Positions 9,544 to 18,487 of a stretch of DNA of 64,000 bases are shown piece by piece; within the stretch, counting starts at the first letter, position 1, and the number at the start of each line of letters is the position of its first letter. The stretch comes from Ollibium composti (GTDB lineage: Bacteria; Pseudomonadota; Alphaproteobacteria; Rhizobiales; Rhizobiaceae), in contig NZ_SSNY01000008.1 in assembly GCF_004801285.1 (NCBI RefSeq), forward strand, positions 62,001-126,000. Reading direction: 5' to 3'. The position numbers and the translations under genes are program-made. A model generated the notes under the pieces. It did no database searches and was not told the origin of the DNA. It saw only the letters and a list, made by a program, of their open reading frames with translations.

Positions 9544-10377
9544 TCACACGATAGCGGGGTCGAGCGCCGGCTTTTCCTTCCAGCGTCCGACGATGGCCGT
9601 AAGGTCGGCCTTGCCGAAGGCATCCTTCAGGGCATCGAAGGACGGCAGCACGAAATAGGCGCGCTGGAATTTGTCGATCTCGTAGCCGGTGCGCATCACC
9701 GTCTCCAGGTCGAAGGGCACATGATGGGCATCCGCGCCTTCGACGGCGAACTGAAGCTCGGTAAAGGAAGACATCAGCCCAGCGCCGAAAGCCTTCAGCG
9801 GCTGGCCCGGTTCCTGCATCAGCCCGTATTCGGCCGTGTACCAGTAGAGCCGGGTAATCATCTCGTCGCCTCCCAGCGCGATCGCATCGCCGGCCTTGTC
9901 GCCATACATCTGCATGAAATCGGCAAAGACCGGCTGGGTCAGGATCGGCACGTGGCCGAAGAAATCGTGGAACATGTCCGGCTCGACGATGTAGTCGAGC
10001 TCTTCCTTCGTCCGCAGCCAGTTGGTGACGGGAAAACGACGGTTGGCGAGATGATCGAAGAAGGGTGCGGCCGGGATCAGGCCGGGCACGGCGACGATCT
10101 CCCAACCCGTCAGTTTCCGCAACTTGCCGCTCACCTCGCCGAAATCGGGAATGCGGTCGAGCAGGCCGAGCGCATCGATGCCGTCCAGGTAGGACTTATG
10201 CGCCAGCCAGCGCGTCAGCCTGGTCTGGCGATCGCACAGCGTGCGCCACACGTCCTGCTCTTCGGCGCTGTAGTCGTATCCTTGCGCCACCGTGAAATCG
10301 GAACGGCAGACGGCGTAGTTGCCGCGCAACCCCTGCGCGGCGCATTCACGGGCATAGTCGGCGACGCTGATCGACAT
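9544..10377 (-). CDS. phhA: Phenylalanine 4-monooxygenase
   Basis: This 277-residue tetrahydrobiopterin-dependent non-haem iron enzyme hydroxylates phenylalanine to tyrosine, opening homogentisate catabolism. The iron site is visible as PDMFHDFFGHVPIL (two histidines) and TAEYGL (glutamate), with the pterin-contacting SSFTELQFAV region following. The bacterial form lacks the animal regulatory ACT domain, consistent with the length. The gene is divergent from an Lrp-type regulator, with 135 bases between them. No phhB lies adjacent. Confidence 0.95.
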   Translation of the reverse strand: MSISVADYARECAAQGLRGNYAVCRSDFTVAQGYDYSAEEQDVWRTLCDRQTRLTRWLAHKSYLDGIDALGLLDRIPDFGEVSGKLRKLTGWEIVAVPGLIPAAPFFDHLANRRFPVTNWLRTKEELDYIVEPDMFHDFFGHVPILTQPVFADFMQMYGDKAGDAIALGGDEMITRLYWYTAEYGLMQEPGQPLKAFGAGLMSSFTELQFAVEGADAHHVPFDLETVMRTGYEIDKFQRAYFVLPSFDALKDAFGKADLTAIVGRWKEKPALDPAIV

Positions 10378-10512
10378 GGCTTCCTCCTCGCGGGTCGTTC
10401 TGATCGGTGCAAGGAGGATAGCGCGGCGAGGCGAGGCAAACCTGCCTCAGTTCTGGCGCGAAGGAGGTTATCGAGTTAGAATCCACTAGAAACAGCTTTT
10501 CTGGAGGTTGAA

Positions 10513-10989
10513 TTGCCTCAATTCGATGCTTTCGAGATCAAGATGCTCGATACCCTTCAGCGTGACGGCCGCAAGCCGATATCGGAACTGGCACAGGAAA
10601 TCGGCCTCTCCACGACACCGTGCGCGCGGCGTTTCGAGGCCTTGCAGCGAAGCGGCGTCATCAAGGGTTTTTCAGTCCAACTCAGCCGCCGCGCGCTGGG
10701 GCTTGCGGTGGAGGTGTTCGTCCAGGTCCGGCTCACCAGCCACAGCGACGAGTCGCCGGAAATCTTCATCAACGCGGTGCAGCGCATGGACGAGGTCTCG
10801 GCCTGCTGGACGATGACCGGCGACCACGATTTCCTGCTGCACGTCATGGTGCCTTCGGTGGACGAATTGAATACCTTCGTCATGCACCGGTTGATGCGCT
10901 TGAAGGGTGTGCGCGACGTGCACACGCAACTGGTTCTACAAAACATCAAGGGCCCCGGCCATGTGCCGCTGGGCCATTTGCGGGGCTGA
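10513..10989 (+). CDS. Lrp/AsnC family transcriptional regulator, divergent from phhA
   Basis: A 158-residue feast/famine regulator. The N-terminal helix-turn-helix is PISELAQEIGLSTTPCARRFEAL (about residues 18-40), followed by the RAM effector-binding domain with CWTMTGDHDFLLHVMV. It starts at TTG 10513, five bases after a GGAGG, and no ATG fits better. Divergence from phhA suggests it controls phenylalanine hydroxylation in response to phenylalanine or tyrosine, as Lrp-type regulators do beside phhA in other alphaproteobacteria; that is an inference. Its stop is immediately followed by the convergent DUF2442 gene. Confidence 0.88.
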   Translation: MPQFDAFEIKMLDTLQRDGRKPISELAQEIGLSTTPCARRFEALQRSGVIKGFSVQLSRRALGLAVEVFVQVRLTSHSDESPEIFINAVQRMDEVSACWTMTGDHDFLLHVMVPSVDELNTFVMHRLMRLKGVRDVHTQLVLQNIKGPGHVPLGHLRG

Positions 10990-11250
10990 TTATTCGGCGG
11001 CGGCTTTCGCCTTCGGGCGGGTTTGGTCGCCGCGCCCAGCCAGAAGGCCTTCAACCGAGATATCCTCGTCGAGTTCCTCCCAATGCAGGCCGCGCGTGCT
11101 GATTTCGACATCCGCGCGCTGTTCGGGACTGGCATGGAGCAGTCGCGGGAACCACGCGAGCGGCACACCAAGGCGGCGGCCGTCCGACAGGTCGACCCAC
11201 ATGCTGTCCTCGTCGAAGCCGACGGCTTTCGCCTTAACCAAAATGCTCAT
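10990..11250 (-). CDS. DUF2442 domain protein (partner of DUF4160)
   Basis: An 86-residue protein with the DUF2442 pattern: a beta-rich core including WVDLSDGRRLGVPLAWFPRLL and a tail IHWEELDEDI-like segment (here LHWEELDEDISVEGLL). The DUF4160-DUF2442 pair recurs in many bacteria and is sometimes proposed as toxin-antitoxin-like, but the biochemistry is unsettled. Here the start overlaps the end of the DUF4160 gene by 17 bases, so the two are translationally coupled. The lysine/alanine-rich tail KAKAAAE is unusual. Confidence 0.85.
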   Translation of the reverse strand: MSILVKAKAVGFDEDSMWVDLSDGRRLGVPLAWFPRLLHASPEQRADVEISTRGLHWEELDEDISVEGLLAGRGDQTRPKAKAAAE

Positions 11251-11476
11251 CCCAAGCTACCGCGATCTCGTCGCGGTGTTGTTCTATGATGCCGGTCAGT
11301 TCACGCAGGACCCGTGCGCTATACCCGTCATTATAGGCTACCACAACGTCCGGCCACAGCCAAAACTTCGCGTCAATGCCATCCTTCAGCACATGGACGT
11401 GCTGTGGCTCACGCGGATCGCCTTCGTTGGAATAGAAATGAAAGCGATAACCGTTACGCCGGAAAACGACAGGCAC
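11234..11476 (-). CDS. DUF4160 domain protein
   Basis: An 80-residue protein matching DUF4160: MPVVFRRNGYRFHFYSNEG, then the conserved DPREPQHVHV and KFWLWPDV segments, ending EIAVAWDEHFG. The start codon is GTG at 11476 and lies within the 3' arm of a perfect 17-bp inverted repeat (11472-11509) that also covers the argB stop. There is no Shine-Dalgarno in the usual place, so translation may depend on unfolding or on ribosomes terminating on argB. It overlaps the DUF2442 gene. Confidence 0.84.
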   Translation of the reverse strand: MPVVFRRNGYRFHFYSNEGDPREPQHVHVLKDGIDAKFWLWPDVVVAYNDGYSARVLRELTGIIEQHRDEIAVAWDEHFG

Positions 11477-11509
11477 GCTGATCGTGCCTCACGGCACGAT
11501 CAGCGTGCC
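11472..11509 (-). terminator. Perfect 17-bp inverted repeat at the argB / DUF4160 junction; possible terminator
   Basis: Arms 11472-11488 and 11493-11509 are exact reverse complements separated by four bases. In the minus-strand transcript the 5' arm encodes the last argB codons and the 3' arm contains the GTG start of the DUF4160 gene, followed by TGTCGTTTTCC. The stem is long and GC-rich, so it could terminate argB transcription or sequester the next start. The short T-run makes terminator strength uncertain. Confidence 0.6.
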
Positions 11510-12382
11510 GGCGCCATGCTCGGTGAAAAGTTCCAGCAGCACGGCGTGCGGCGTCTTGCCGTTCAGGATGACGACGCCCTCGACGCCACGGTCGATGGCC
11601 TCGATGCAGGTTTCGACCTTGGGGATCATGCCGCCAGAGATCGTGCCGTCGGCGATCAGCGCGCGCGCCTGAGCCACCGTCAGCTCGTCGATCAGCTTCT
11701 TGTCCTTGTCGAGCACGCCCGGCACGTCCGTCAAAAACAGCAAGCGCTTCGCGCCGAGCGCGCCGGCGATGGCCCCGGCGAAGGTGTCGGCGTTGATGTT
11801 GTAGGTGTGGCCGTCGCGGCCGGGCGCCACCGGCGCCAGCACGGGGATCATCTCCGAGCGGGCGAGCAGGTCGAGCAAGGTGCGGTCCACCTCCACCGGT
11901 TCGCCGACAAAGCCGAGGTCGAGCACGCGCTCGATGTTGCTGTCGGGGTCCCGGACGCGCTTCTGGGCCTTCTCGGCGAACACCATGTTGCCGTCCTTGC
12001 CGCACAGGCCGATTGCCCATTCGCCCTCGGCATTGATGAGGGCGACGATCTCCTTGTTGATGGAGCCGGCCAGAACCATCTCGACGATCTCGACGGTCTT
12101 GGCGTCGGTGACGCGCAGACCGCCCTCGAACTTCGATTCGATGCCCATCTTGTCCAGCATGGCGCCGATCTGCGGCCCGCCGCCGTGGACGACGATCGGG
12201 TTGACGCCGGACTGCTTGAGCAGCGCGATGTCGCGGGCGAAGGCCTTGCCGAGGTCGGCGTTGCCCATGGCGTGGCCGCCGTATTTGACCACCACGGTCT
12301 TGTTCTCGTAGCGCTGCATGTAAGGCAGGGCGGCCGAAAGCAGCGCGGCCTGCGCCTCGGCGGTGGCGGCAATGTCCGTCAT
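11489..12382 (-). CDS. argB: Acetylglutamate kinase
   Basis: This 297-residue amino-acid kinase phosphorylates N-acetylglutamate in arginine synthesis. Visible motifs are [11 protein letters not shown] (phosphate-binding lysine), [10 protein letters not shown] (acetylglutamate site) and the nucleotide-site region [15 protein letters not shown]. The N-terminal extension before the core (about 25 residues) is the arginine-sensitive type found in rhizobia. The open frame runs to 12517, but ATG 12382 ([11 protein letters not shown]) is the family start. The stop falls inside the inverted repeat described at 11472-11509. Confidence 0.95.
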   Translation of the reverse strand: MTDIAATAEAQAALLSAALPYMQRYENKTVVVKYGGHAMGNADLGKAFARDIALLKQSGVNPIVVHGGGPQIGAMLDKMGIESKFEGGLRVTDAKTVEIVEMVLAGSINKEIVALINAEGEWAIGLCGKDGNMVFAEKAQKRVRDPDSNIERVLDLGFVGEPVEVDRTLLDLLARSEMIPVLAPVAPGRDGHTYNINADTFAGAIAGALGAKRLLFLTDVPGVLDKDKKLIDELTVAQARALIADGTISGGMIPKVETCIEAIDRGVEGVVILNGKTPHAVLLELFTEHGAGTLIVP

Positions 12383-12519
12383 GGCAAACGTCCCGATTGG
12401 CTGGGGGAGGATGGCGCGGTCATACCGGCAAATCCCGGCGAGGGCAACCGATCCCGGCGCCATCGGGTCTTGTCTTTGCATTGCCTGCGGCGTCATCTGC
12501 CAGCGACGGAGCTTCAAAC

Positions 12520-13206
12520 ATGACCACAGGCGATTTCGACGCGAGAACCCACTGGCAGGAGGTCTATGCGACGAAGCCGGTCACCGGCGTAAGCTGGTAT
12601 CAGGAAGAGCCGGCGCCCTCGCTGGACCTGTTGAAAGAAGCCGGCGCGACGTCCGACAGCGCGGTCATCGACATCGGCGGCGGCGCTTCGGTTCTGGTCG
12701 ACCGGCTGCTGGCGCTCGGCTACGGCGACCTCACAGTCCTCGACATATCGGAGGTGGCGCTGGCCTCGGCAAGGAAACGCACGGGCCCCGAGGCCGACCG
12801 CATCGACTGGATCGTGACCGACGTCAGGAAATGGCAGCCTGCCCGCACCTACGACATCTGGCACGACCGCGCCGCCTTTCATTTCCTGGCCGATGCCGAA
12901 GACCGGAAAGCCTATGTGGAACGTCTACATTCGGCGCTGCGCAAAGGCGGGCACGCCATCATCGGCACCTTCGCGCCGGACGGACCGGAGCGATGCAGCG
13001 GCCTGCGGGTCTGCCGCCACGATGCCGAAAGCCTCGCTATGACACTGGGGGTAGGTTTCCGCCTCGTCGACAGCCGCCGCCATGAACACGCGACGCCTTG
13101 GGGCGCGATACAGCGCTTTCATTCGGCACTTTCCGCAAGGAGACGTAACAAACGCCCGTCCTGCCGCGAATGTGAAGAACAGCCGGTCGCCCTCACCCGC
13201 AATTGA
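12520..13206 (+). CDS. Class I SAM-dependent methyltransferase
   Basis: A 228-residue protein with SAM motif I as [16 protein letters not shown], the acidic strand-2 end TVLDISE, and a motif III-like region [21 protein letters not shown]. The opening [18 protein letters not shown] is typical of a family often annotated thiopurine-like or generic class I methyltransferase. The substrate is unknown. The C-terminus is arginine/cysteine-rich ([12 protein letters not shown]). It is divergent from argB by 137 bases; msrB follows 51 bases later. Confidence 0.85.
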   Translation: MTTGDFDARTHWQEVYATKPVTGVSWYQEEPAPSLDLLKEAGATSDSAVIDIGGGASVLVDRLLALGYGDLTVLDISEVALASARKRTGPEADRIDWIVTDVRKWQPARTYDIWHDRAAFHFLADAEDRKAYVERLHSALRKGGHAIIGTFAPDGPERCSGLRVCRHDAESLAMTLGVGFRLVDSRRHEHATPWGAIQRFHSALSARRRNKRPSCRECEEQPVALTRN

Positions 13207-13257
13207 TTTCCCCGCGAACCGGGAAACTGGCAAGAAACGACAGGAAGGATCGAACCG

Positions 13258-13767
13258 ATGAACCGCCGCAACTTTCTTCTGAACGGTGCCGCCGGCATCG
13301 CCTTCGTGGCCGGTGGCGTTTCGCTGCTGCGCATGGGGCGTCCCGAGCCCGCCCGCGCCGCCACGGCCGAAACGTTCGAAGTGACCAAGACCGACGCCGA
13401 ATGGAAGGCGCAATTGACGCCGGCGCAGTATGACGTGCTCAGGCACGAAGGCACCGAATATCCCGGCTCCAGCCCGCTGCTCGAAGAGCATCGCAAGGGC
13501 GTGTTCGCCTGTGCCGGCTGCGACCTGCCGGTCTATTCCTCCGACAAGAAATTCGAATCCGGCACCGGCTGGCCGAGCTTCTGGCAGGAGATCCCCAAGG
13601 CTGTAGGCGAGCGCAAGGACACGACGCTCGGCATGGTGCGCACGGAAGTGCATTGCCGGCGCTGTGGCGGCCACCTCGGCCACGTCTTCAACGACGGTCC
13701 GCCGCCGACCGGGCTTCGCCACTGCATCAACGGCGTGGCGCTCACCTTCAAGCCGGCGACCGCCTGA
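13258..13767 (+). CDS. msrB: Peptide-methionine (R)-S-oxide reductase with predicted Tat signal
   Basis: This 169-residue protein reduces methionine-R-sulfoxide. The zinc knuckles are CAGC and CRRC, and the catalytic cysteine lies in GLRHCINGVAL near the C-terminus; FESGTGWPSFW is the substrate-site segment. Unlike cytosolic MsrB, it begins MNRRNFLLNGAAGIAFVAGG, a twin-arginine-like signal with a hydrophobic stretch and an ARA-AT cleavage-like site near residue 35, so the mature enzyme is probably periplasmic. A close AGGAAGG precedes the ATG. Confidence 0.93.
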   Translation: MNRRNFLLNGAAGIAFVAGGVSLLRMGRPEPARAATAETFEVTKTDAEWKAQLTPAQYDVLRHEGTEYPGSSPLLEEHRKGVFACAGCDLPVYSSDKKFESGTGWPSFWQEIPKAVGERKDTTLGMVRTEVHCRRCGGHLGHVFNDGPPPTGLRHCINGVALTFKPATA

Positions 13768-13769
13768 TC

Positions 13770-15023
13770 CTATTCGTGCCCGTATTGCAGCGCCTGCGTG
13801 TCGATCTCCGGCTCGCGGCCAGCGACGAGGTCCGCCAGCACCTTTCCCGAACCGCAGGACGTGGTCCAGCCGAGATGGCCGTGGCCGGTGTTCAGGTAGA
13901 GGTTACGATAGCGCGCACGGCCGATGACGGGAACCGAACTCGGCATCATCGGCCTCAAACCGGCCCAAAGCTCGGCCTTCTTCTCGTCGAAGGAGCCGGG
14001 GAACAGGTCATGCGCGGCCCGAAAGATCGAGGCGAAATCGCGCGGCTTCCAGTTGCGGTCGAAGCCGGTGAACTCGGCGGTGGACGAAACCCTCAGCCGG
14101 TCGCCCAGGCGCGAATAGCCGATCAGGCTGTCCTCATCGGCACCACCCATGGTCGGCCCCTTAGACGGGTCTTCGAGCGGAACGGTCATGGCATACCCCT
14201 TCACCGGATAGACCGGCAGGTCGAGACCATGGCGACGGCCGAGCAGGCCGCTCTCCGGCCCCATGCAAAGCACAACGGCGTCCGCCTCCAGCGGCCCGGA
14301 CGAGGTGCGCACGGCACGTACCCGGTCTCCCTCGGTGTCCAATGCCTCGACCGTGGTGCCGAAGCGGAAGACGACGCCGAGTTTGTCCGCCGCGTAGGCC
14401 GCGAGGCGCTCGGTGAACTGGCGCGAATCGCCCGTCTGGTCGACCGGCGAATAGATGCCGCCGGCGATCTTGTCCTTCACCGCCGCCAGCCCCGGCTCGA
14501 TCTCTGCGATGCGGTCGCGGCCGACGATCTCGATGGGCAGGCCATGTTCGCCGAGGAAGCGATAGTTGGCCGAGCCCGTGTCGAAGCTCCGTTGGGAGCG
14601 GAAGAAATAGAAGATGCCGCGCTTGCGCTCGTCGTAGCCGATGCCGGCCTCGGCCGACAGTTCGTTGATGCAGTCGCGCGCATAGAGCGCCAATCTGAGC
14701 TTGGCGAGACTGTTGGCACGCAGGCGCGGTGTCGTGCATTGGCGCAGGAAGCGCAGGCTCCAGAGGTAGAAATAGGGATCAGCTCGCAGCCTGACGCGGA
14801 TACCTAGATTGTGGTTGAAGATGCCGCGGAAGAACGTCTTCAGCGCTTCCGGCGAAGCCCAGGCCGTCGCGTCGCCTGGCGAGACGAGGCCGGCATTGCA
14901 ATAGGAGGTGCCGCGCGCCACCTGATCGTGCCGCTCGACGACCGTCACCTCGTGACCGTCCCTGGCGAGATACGCGGCCGCCGCCGTGCCGACGACACCG
15001 GCGCCCAGAACCAGAATTCTCAT
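13770..15023 (-). CDS. dadA: D-amino acid dehydrogenase (FAD-dependent)
   Basis: A 417-residue DAO-superfamily flavoenzyme that oxidises D-amino acids to 2-oxo acids, passing electrons to the respiratory chain. The N-terminal FAD motif is ILVLGAGVVGTAAAAYLARDG. The DadA signature segments SYCNAGLVSPGDA and LNTGHGHLGWTTSCGSGK are clear. ATG 15023 places the dinucleotide-binding motif at residue 3. It is convergent with msrB (2-base gap) and stands alone; no alanine racemase is adjacent. Confidence 0.92.
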   Translation of the reverse strand: MRILVLGAGVVGTAAAAYLARDGHEVTVVERHDQVARGTSYCNAGLVSPGDATAWASPEALKTFFRGIFNHNLGIRVRLRADPYFYLWSLRFLRQCTTPRLRANSLAKLRLALYARDCINELSAEAGIGYDERKRGIFYFFRSQRSFDTGSANYRFLGEHGLPIEIVGRDRIAEIEPGLAAVKDKIAGGIYSPVDQTGDSRQFTERLAAYAADKLGVVFRFGTTVEALDTEGDRVRAVRTSSGPLEADAVVLCMGPESGLLGRRHGLDLPVYPVKGYAMTVPLEDPSKGPTMGGADEDSLIGYSRLGDRLRVSSTAEFTGFDRNWKPRDFASIFRAAHDLFPGSFDEKKAELWAGLRPMMPSSVPVIGRARYRNLYLNTGHGHLGWTTSCGSGKVLADLVAGREPEIDTQALQYGHE

Positions 15024-15105
15024 GCAATCCTCACGCAAGATCATGCGCGGCCCACCGGCACGCCGACAATCCCATAGCGTGTCTTAATCGCCGTTTCGAG
15101 CCTCG

Positions 15106-15122
15106 GCGGCTGGTCCAGCCGC
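15106..15122. repeat. Near-perfect GC-rich palindrome between galE and dadA
   Basis: Eight bases on each side of a central T are exact reverse complements (15106-15113 and 15115-15122). It could be an operator for dadA or part of a galE 3' hairpin. There is no T-run on the minus strand, so I do not call it a terminator. Confidence 0.4.
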
Positions 15123-15186
15123 TGGATTTTAGCCGCATTTGTGCGACGCCAGACGATTCCGTCCGGCTGCAAAGTGCTTCAGAAAA

Positions 15187-16182
15187 TCAGGCTCGGGCGG
15201 AGTTCCTGGTCGTCAGCGCGCGCTCCCAGTTCAGCGCGTCCTTGACGATCAGGTCGAGATCGTCGCGTTGCGGCTTCCAGCCGAATTCGCGGCGGGCAAG
15301 ATCGGAATTGGCGACCACGGCGGTCGCGTCGCCCGGCCGCCGCTCGCCCATGCGGACGTCGAAATCGCGGCCGAAGACGCGGCGCACGGCCTCGATCACC
15401 TCCAGCACCGAATAGCCGTGGCTGTAACCGCAATTGGCGATCAGGCTCTCCCCGCCGGCGCGCAGGCGCTGCAGGGCAAGCCTGTGAGCAGCGGCGAGAT
15501 CGCTGACATGGATATAGTCGCGGATGCAGGTGCCGTCCGGCGTCGCATAGTCGGTGCCGTACACCTGCATGAACGGCCGCTTGCCGAGCGCCGTCTCCGA
15601 AGCGACCTTGATGAGATGGGTGGCGCCCGGCGTCGACTGGCCGGTGCGGCCTTTCGGATCGGCGCCGGCGACGTTGAAATAGCGCAGCGCCGTGTAGCGC
15701 AGATCGTGCGCGGCGGCGGCGTCGCGCAGCATCCACTCGCTCATCAGTTTGGACAGGCCGTATGGCGATTCCGGCGCCAGCCGCGCGTCCTCGCGCACCG
15801 GCTCCATCCCGGCGCCGCCATAGACGGCAGCAGTGGAGGAGAAGATGAAGTTCTTCACGCCCTGCCGCACCGCCGTCTCGATCAGGGTGCGGGTCTTGCA
15901 GGTGTTGTTCTCGTAATAGGCGAGCGGATCGGCCATCGATTCCGGCACGATGATCGAGCCGGCGAAGTGGATCACGGCATCGACGCCGTTCTCGCGCATC
16001 ACCGTGGAGACAAGGTCCCTGTCGGCGACGTCGCCAACGACCAGCCTGGCTTCCGGCGCCACCGCCCAGTCGAAACCGGTGGACAGGCGGTCGATGACGA
16101 CGACCTCCTCGCCGGCATCCAGCAACTCCCAGACCATGTGGCTGCCGATATAGCCGGCGCCGCCCGTCACAAGAACCGCCAT
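15187..16182 (-). CDS. galE: UDP-glucose 4-epimerase
   Basis: This 331-residue extended SDR interconverts UDP-glucose and UDP-galactose for exopolysaccharide and lipopolysaccharide. The NAD site is VLVTGGAGYIGSHMVWEL. The catalytic region has FSSTAAVYGG (serine/threonine) and SPYGLSKL, with the YxxxK pair. The sugar-nucleotide site RYFNVAGADPKG and the DYIHVSDLAAAH segment follow. Length is typical. It is followed by a 163-base gap before dadA. Confidence 0.94.
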   Translation of the reverse strand: MAVLVTGGAGYIGSHMVWELLDAGEEVVVIDRLSTGFDWAVAPEARLVVGDVADRDLVSTVMRENGVDAVIHFAGSIIVPESMADPLAYYENNTCKTRTLIETAVRQGVKNFIFSSTAAVYGGAGMEPVREDARLAPESPYGLSKLMSEWMLRDAAAAHDLRYTALRYFNVAGADPKGRTGQSTPGATHLIKVASETALGKRPFMQVYGTDYATPDGTCIRDYIHVSDLAAAHRLALQRLRAGGESLIANCGYSHGYSVLEVIEAVRRVFGRDFDVRMGERRPGDATAVVANSDLARREFGWKPQRDDLDLIVKDALNWERALTTRNSARA

Positions 16183-16439
16183 CTGGACCTCTTTGCTCGC
16201 GTGAAAACTGTATCAAGCCGTTCGCCGCTGTCCTCCTAGCGCAAAAGCCTTAAGAAGCGGTGGTAACATTGCGCTGCATCCGGAAGCATCGTCGTGAAAC
16301 CCAGTTGCCGGAAAGCCTGCAATAAGCGCCCCGCCGGCGTCGTTATCACCTGTGGCAGGCGTGGCATTTTGACCGAAAGCGCGGAATGGACGACGGCCGG
16401 CCCCATGCTTATGATCCCGCGCAAACTTGGGAAGACGAC

Positions 16440-17717
16440 ATGAACTATCAGCGGTTCTTCGAGGATGCTATCGACCAGCTCCACGCGGAGCGGCGCTACC
16501 GGGTCTTCGCCGACCTGGAGCGCATCGTCGGCCAGTTTCCCCGCGCACTGTGGCGGGCCAACGGCCGGACGCAGGAAATCACCGTTTGGTGCTCCAACGA
16601 TTATCTCGGTATGGGCCAGCATCCCGATGTCGTGGCGGCCATGCAGCAGGCGGCCGGCGGCATGGGCACCGGCGCCGGCGGCACCCGCAACATTTCCGGT
16701 ACCAGCAATCCGCTGGTGCAACTGGAAACCGAACTGGCCGACCTGCACGGCAAGGAGGCGGGGCTGGTCTTTACCTCCGGCTTCATCTCCAACGAGGCGG
16801 CGATCTCCACCATCGCCCGGCTCCTGCCCAACTGTCTCATCATCTCGGACGAACTGAATCACGCCTCGATGATCGAAGGCGTGCGCCGTTCCGGGGCCGA
16901 GAAGAAAATTTTCCGCCACAACGACGTGACGCATCTGGAAAGCATCCTGCAGACTGCGGGCCGCGAGCGCGCCAAGCTGATCGTCTTCGAGAGCGTCTAT
17001 TCGATGGACGGCGACATCGCGCCGATCGCGCAGATCGCCGACCTTGCCGACAAATACAACGCCATGACCTACATCGACGAGGTGCATGCGGTCGGCATGT
17101 ACGGCCCGCACGGCGGCGGCATCACCGAGCGCGAGGGGCTGGCGCACCGCATCGACGTCATCGAAGGCACGCTTGCCAAAGCGTTCGGCACGCTGGGCGG
17201 CTACATCACCGGCACGCAGAGCGTCATCGACGCCGTGCGCTCCTATGCGCCGGGCTTCATCTTCACCACGGCGCTGCCGCCGGCTGTCGCCGCAGCCGCC
17301 ACCGCCGCCATCCGCCATCTCAAGGCCTCGCAGGTCGAACGCGAAGCGCAGCAGCGCCAGGCCCGGCGCACCAAGGACGTGCTTGCCGGCGCCGGCCTGC
17401 CGGTGATGGACACGCCGACACATATCGTGCCGGTGCTCGTCGGCGACCCGGAATTGTGCAAGATGGCCAGCGACCGCCTGCTCGGCGTGCATGGCATCTA
17501 TATCCAGCCGATCAACTATCCGACGGTGCCGCGCGGCACGGAGCGGCTGCGCATCACGCCAAGCCCCTTCCACACCGACGCGCTGATCGCCGAGCTTCAG
17601 GCCGCTCTGGTCGAGACCTGGGACGCACTGGGCATTCCCTACGCCGCCGCCGGCCGCCCTGCCGTCGCCGAGAGCGAGCGCATCATTCCGCTTTTGGTGC
17701 CGACGTCCGGCGGCTGA
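16440..17717 (+). CDS. hemA: 5-aminolevulinate synthase
   Basis: This 425-residue PLP enzyme condenses glycine and succinyl-CoA to 5-aminolevulinate, the C4 (Shemin) route typical of alphaproteobacteria. Motifs are [13 protein letters not shown] (substrate site), [12 protein letters not shown] (PLP aspartate and histidine) and [12 protein letters not shown] (Schiff-base lysine). ATG 16440 ([11 protein letters not shown]) is the conserved start and follows GGGAAGACGAC; the in-frame extension to 16386 is not conserved. A strong bidirectional terminator lies 50 bases after the stop. Confidence 0.97.
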   Translation: MNYQRFFEDAIDQLHAERRYRVFADLERIVGQFPRALWRANGRTQEITVWCSNDYLGMGQHPDVVAAMQQAAGGMGTGAGGTRNISGTSNPLVQLETELADLHGKEAGLVFTSGFISNEAAISTIARLLPNCLIISDELNHASMIEGVRRSGAEKKIFRHNDVTHLESILQTAGRERAKLIVFESVYSMDGDIAPIAQIADLADKYNAMTYIDEVHAVGMYGPHGGGITEREGLAHRIDVIEGTLAKAFGTLGGYITGTQSVIDAVRSYAPGFIFTTALPPAVAAAATAAIRHLKASQVEREAQQRQARRTKDVLAGAGLPVMDTPTHIVPVLVGDPELCKMASDRLLGVHGIYIQPINYPTVPRGTERLRITPSPFHTDALIAELQAALVETWDALGIPYAAAGRPAVAESERIIPLLVPTSGG

Positions 17718-17766
17718 CACGCCGGCTTTGCCCACAATCAGGCGGCGCTTCACCAACGCGACAACA

Positions 17767-17796
17767 AAAACCCCGGCCGTAGCGGACCGGGGTTTT
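17767..17796. terminator. Bidirectional rho-independent terminator between hemA and mscL
   Basis: The outer stem AAAACCCCGG (17767-17776) pairs with CCGGGGTTTT (17787-17796), and an inner CCG/CGG pair extends it with one bulged base. The T-run on the plus strand and A-run on the 5' side serve both the plus-strand hemA and the convergent minus-strand mscL. Confidence 0.88.
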
Positions 17797-17822
17797 CTGT
17801 TCGGATCGCGAGGTGCCGCCGA

Positions 17823-18248
17823 TCAGGCGCGCTTGGCCAGCAAATCGCGAATCTCGGTGAGCAATGCAACGTCGGCCGGCGGCGGTGCGGCTGCAGGCGC
17901 CGGCTTTTCGCGCTCGAGACGGCGGCGCATGTTGTTCACCGCCTTGACCATGATGAAGATGATCCAGGCGAGGATGAGGAAGTTGAGAACCACGGTGATG
18001 AAGCTGCCATAGGCGAAGACGGCACCCTGCTTCCTGGCTTCCGCCAGCGTGGTGGCAGTGACGGTCGAGCTTAATCCGAAGAAATAGTCGTTGAAGTCGA
18101 GCCCGCCGAAGATGGCGCCGACAATCGGCATGATGATGTCGTTGACCAGCGAATCGACGATCTTCCCGAAAGCTGCGCCGATGATCACGCCGACGGCGAG
18201 ATCCATCACATTGCCTTTGGAAATGAATTCCTGAAACTCTTTGAGCAT
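17823..18248 (-). CDS. mscL: Large-conductance mechanosensitive channel
   Basis: A 141-residue MscL: the N-terminal helix [31 protein letters not shown] contains the pore-lining TM1 with the conserved glycine/alanine spacing. A second span ([26 protein letters not shown]) follows, then a charged cytoplasmic bundle. It releases solutes on hypo-osmotic shock. ATG 18248 is preceded by an AGGACCG stretch; the open frame to 18311 is not conserved. Length is usual for the family. Confidence 0.95.
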   Translation of the reverse strand: MLKEFQEFISKGNVMDLAVGVIIGAAFGKIVDSLVNDIIMPIVGAIFGGLDFNDYFFGLSSTVTATTLAEARKQGAVFAYGSFITVVLNFLILAWIIFIMVKAVNNMRRRLEREKPAPAAAPPPADVALLTEIRDLLAKRA

Positions 18249-18487
18249 GCGGTCCTCCGTATCCCCTTGCTTTCGTCTGCTGCCGCCCCATTCGTACGCA
18301 TCCGGCAGCAACGCCGCCGCACAATAGCAAAAAGCGGACGCCGCACCATCGGCAAAAGGTCATGCCGATTTTGATTATCCTACGCTAATATTTACGCCCC
18401 AGCGCCGGCGCGCGACCACGCCCAAGGTCGCGATAGACTCGCCCGCCCCGCTGTGATTGCCTGCAGGACAAGGGAGGTTCTTGCGGC

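Noticed and set aside
16236..17756. 506-codon minus-strand frame opposite hemA
   Set aside because: Antisense shadow of hemA without any family motif.
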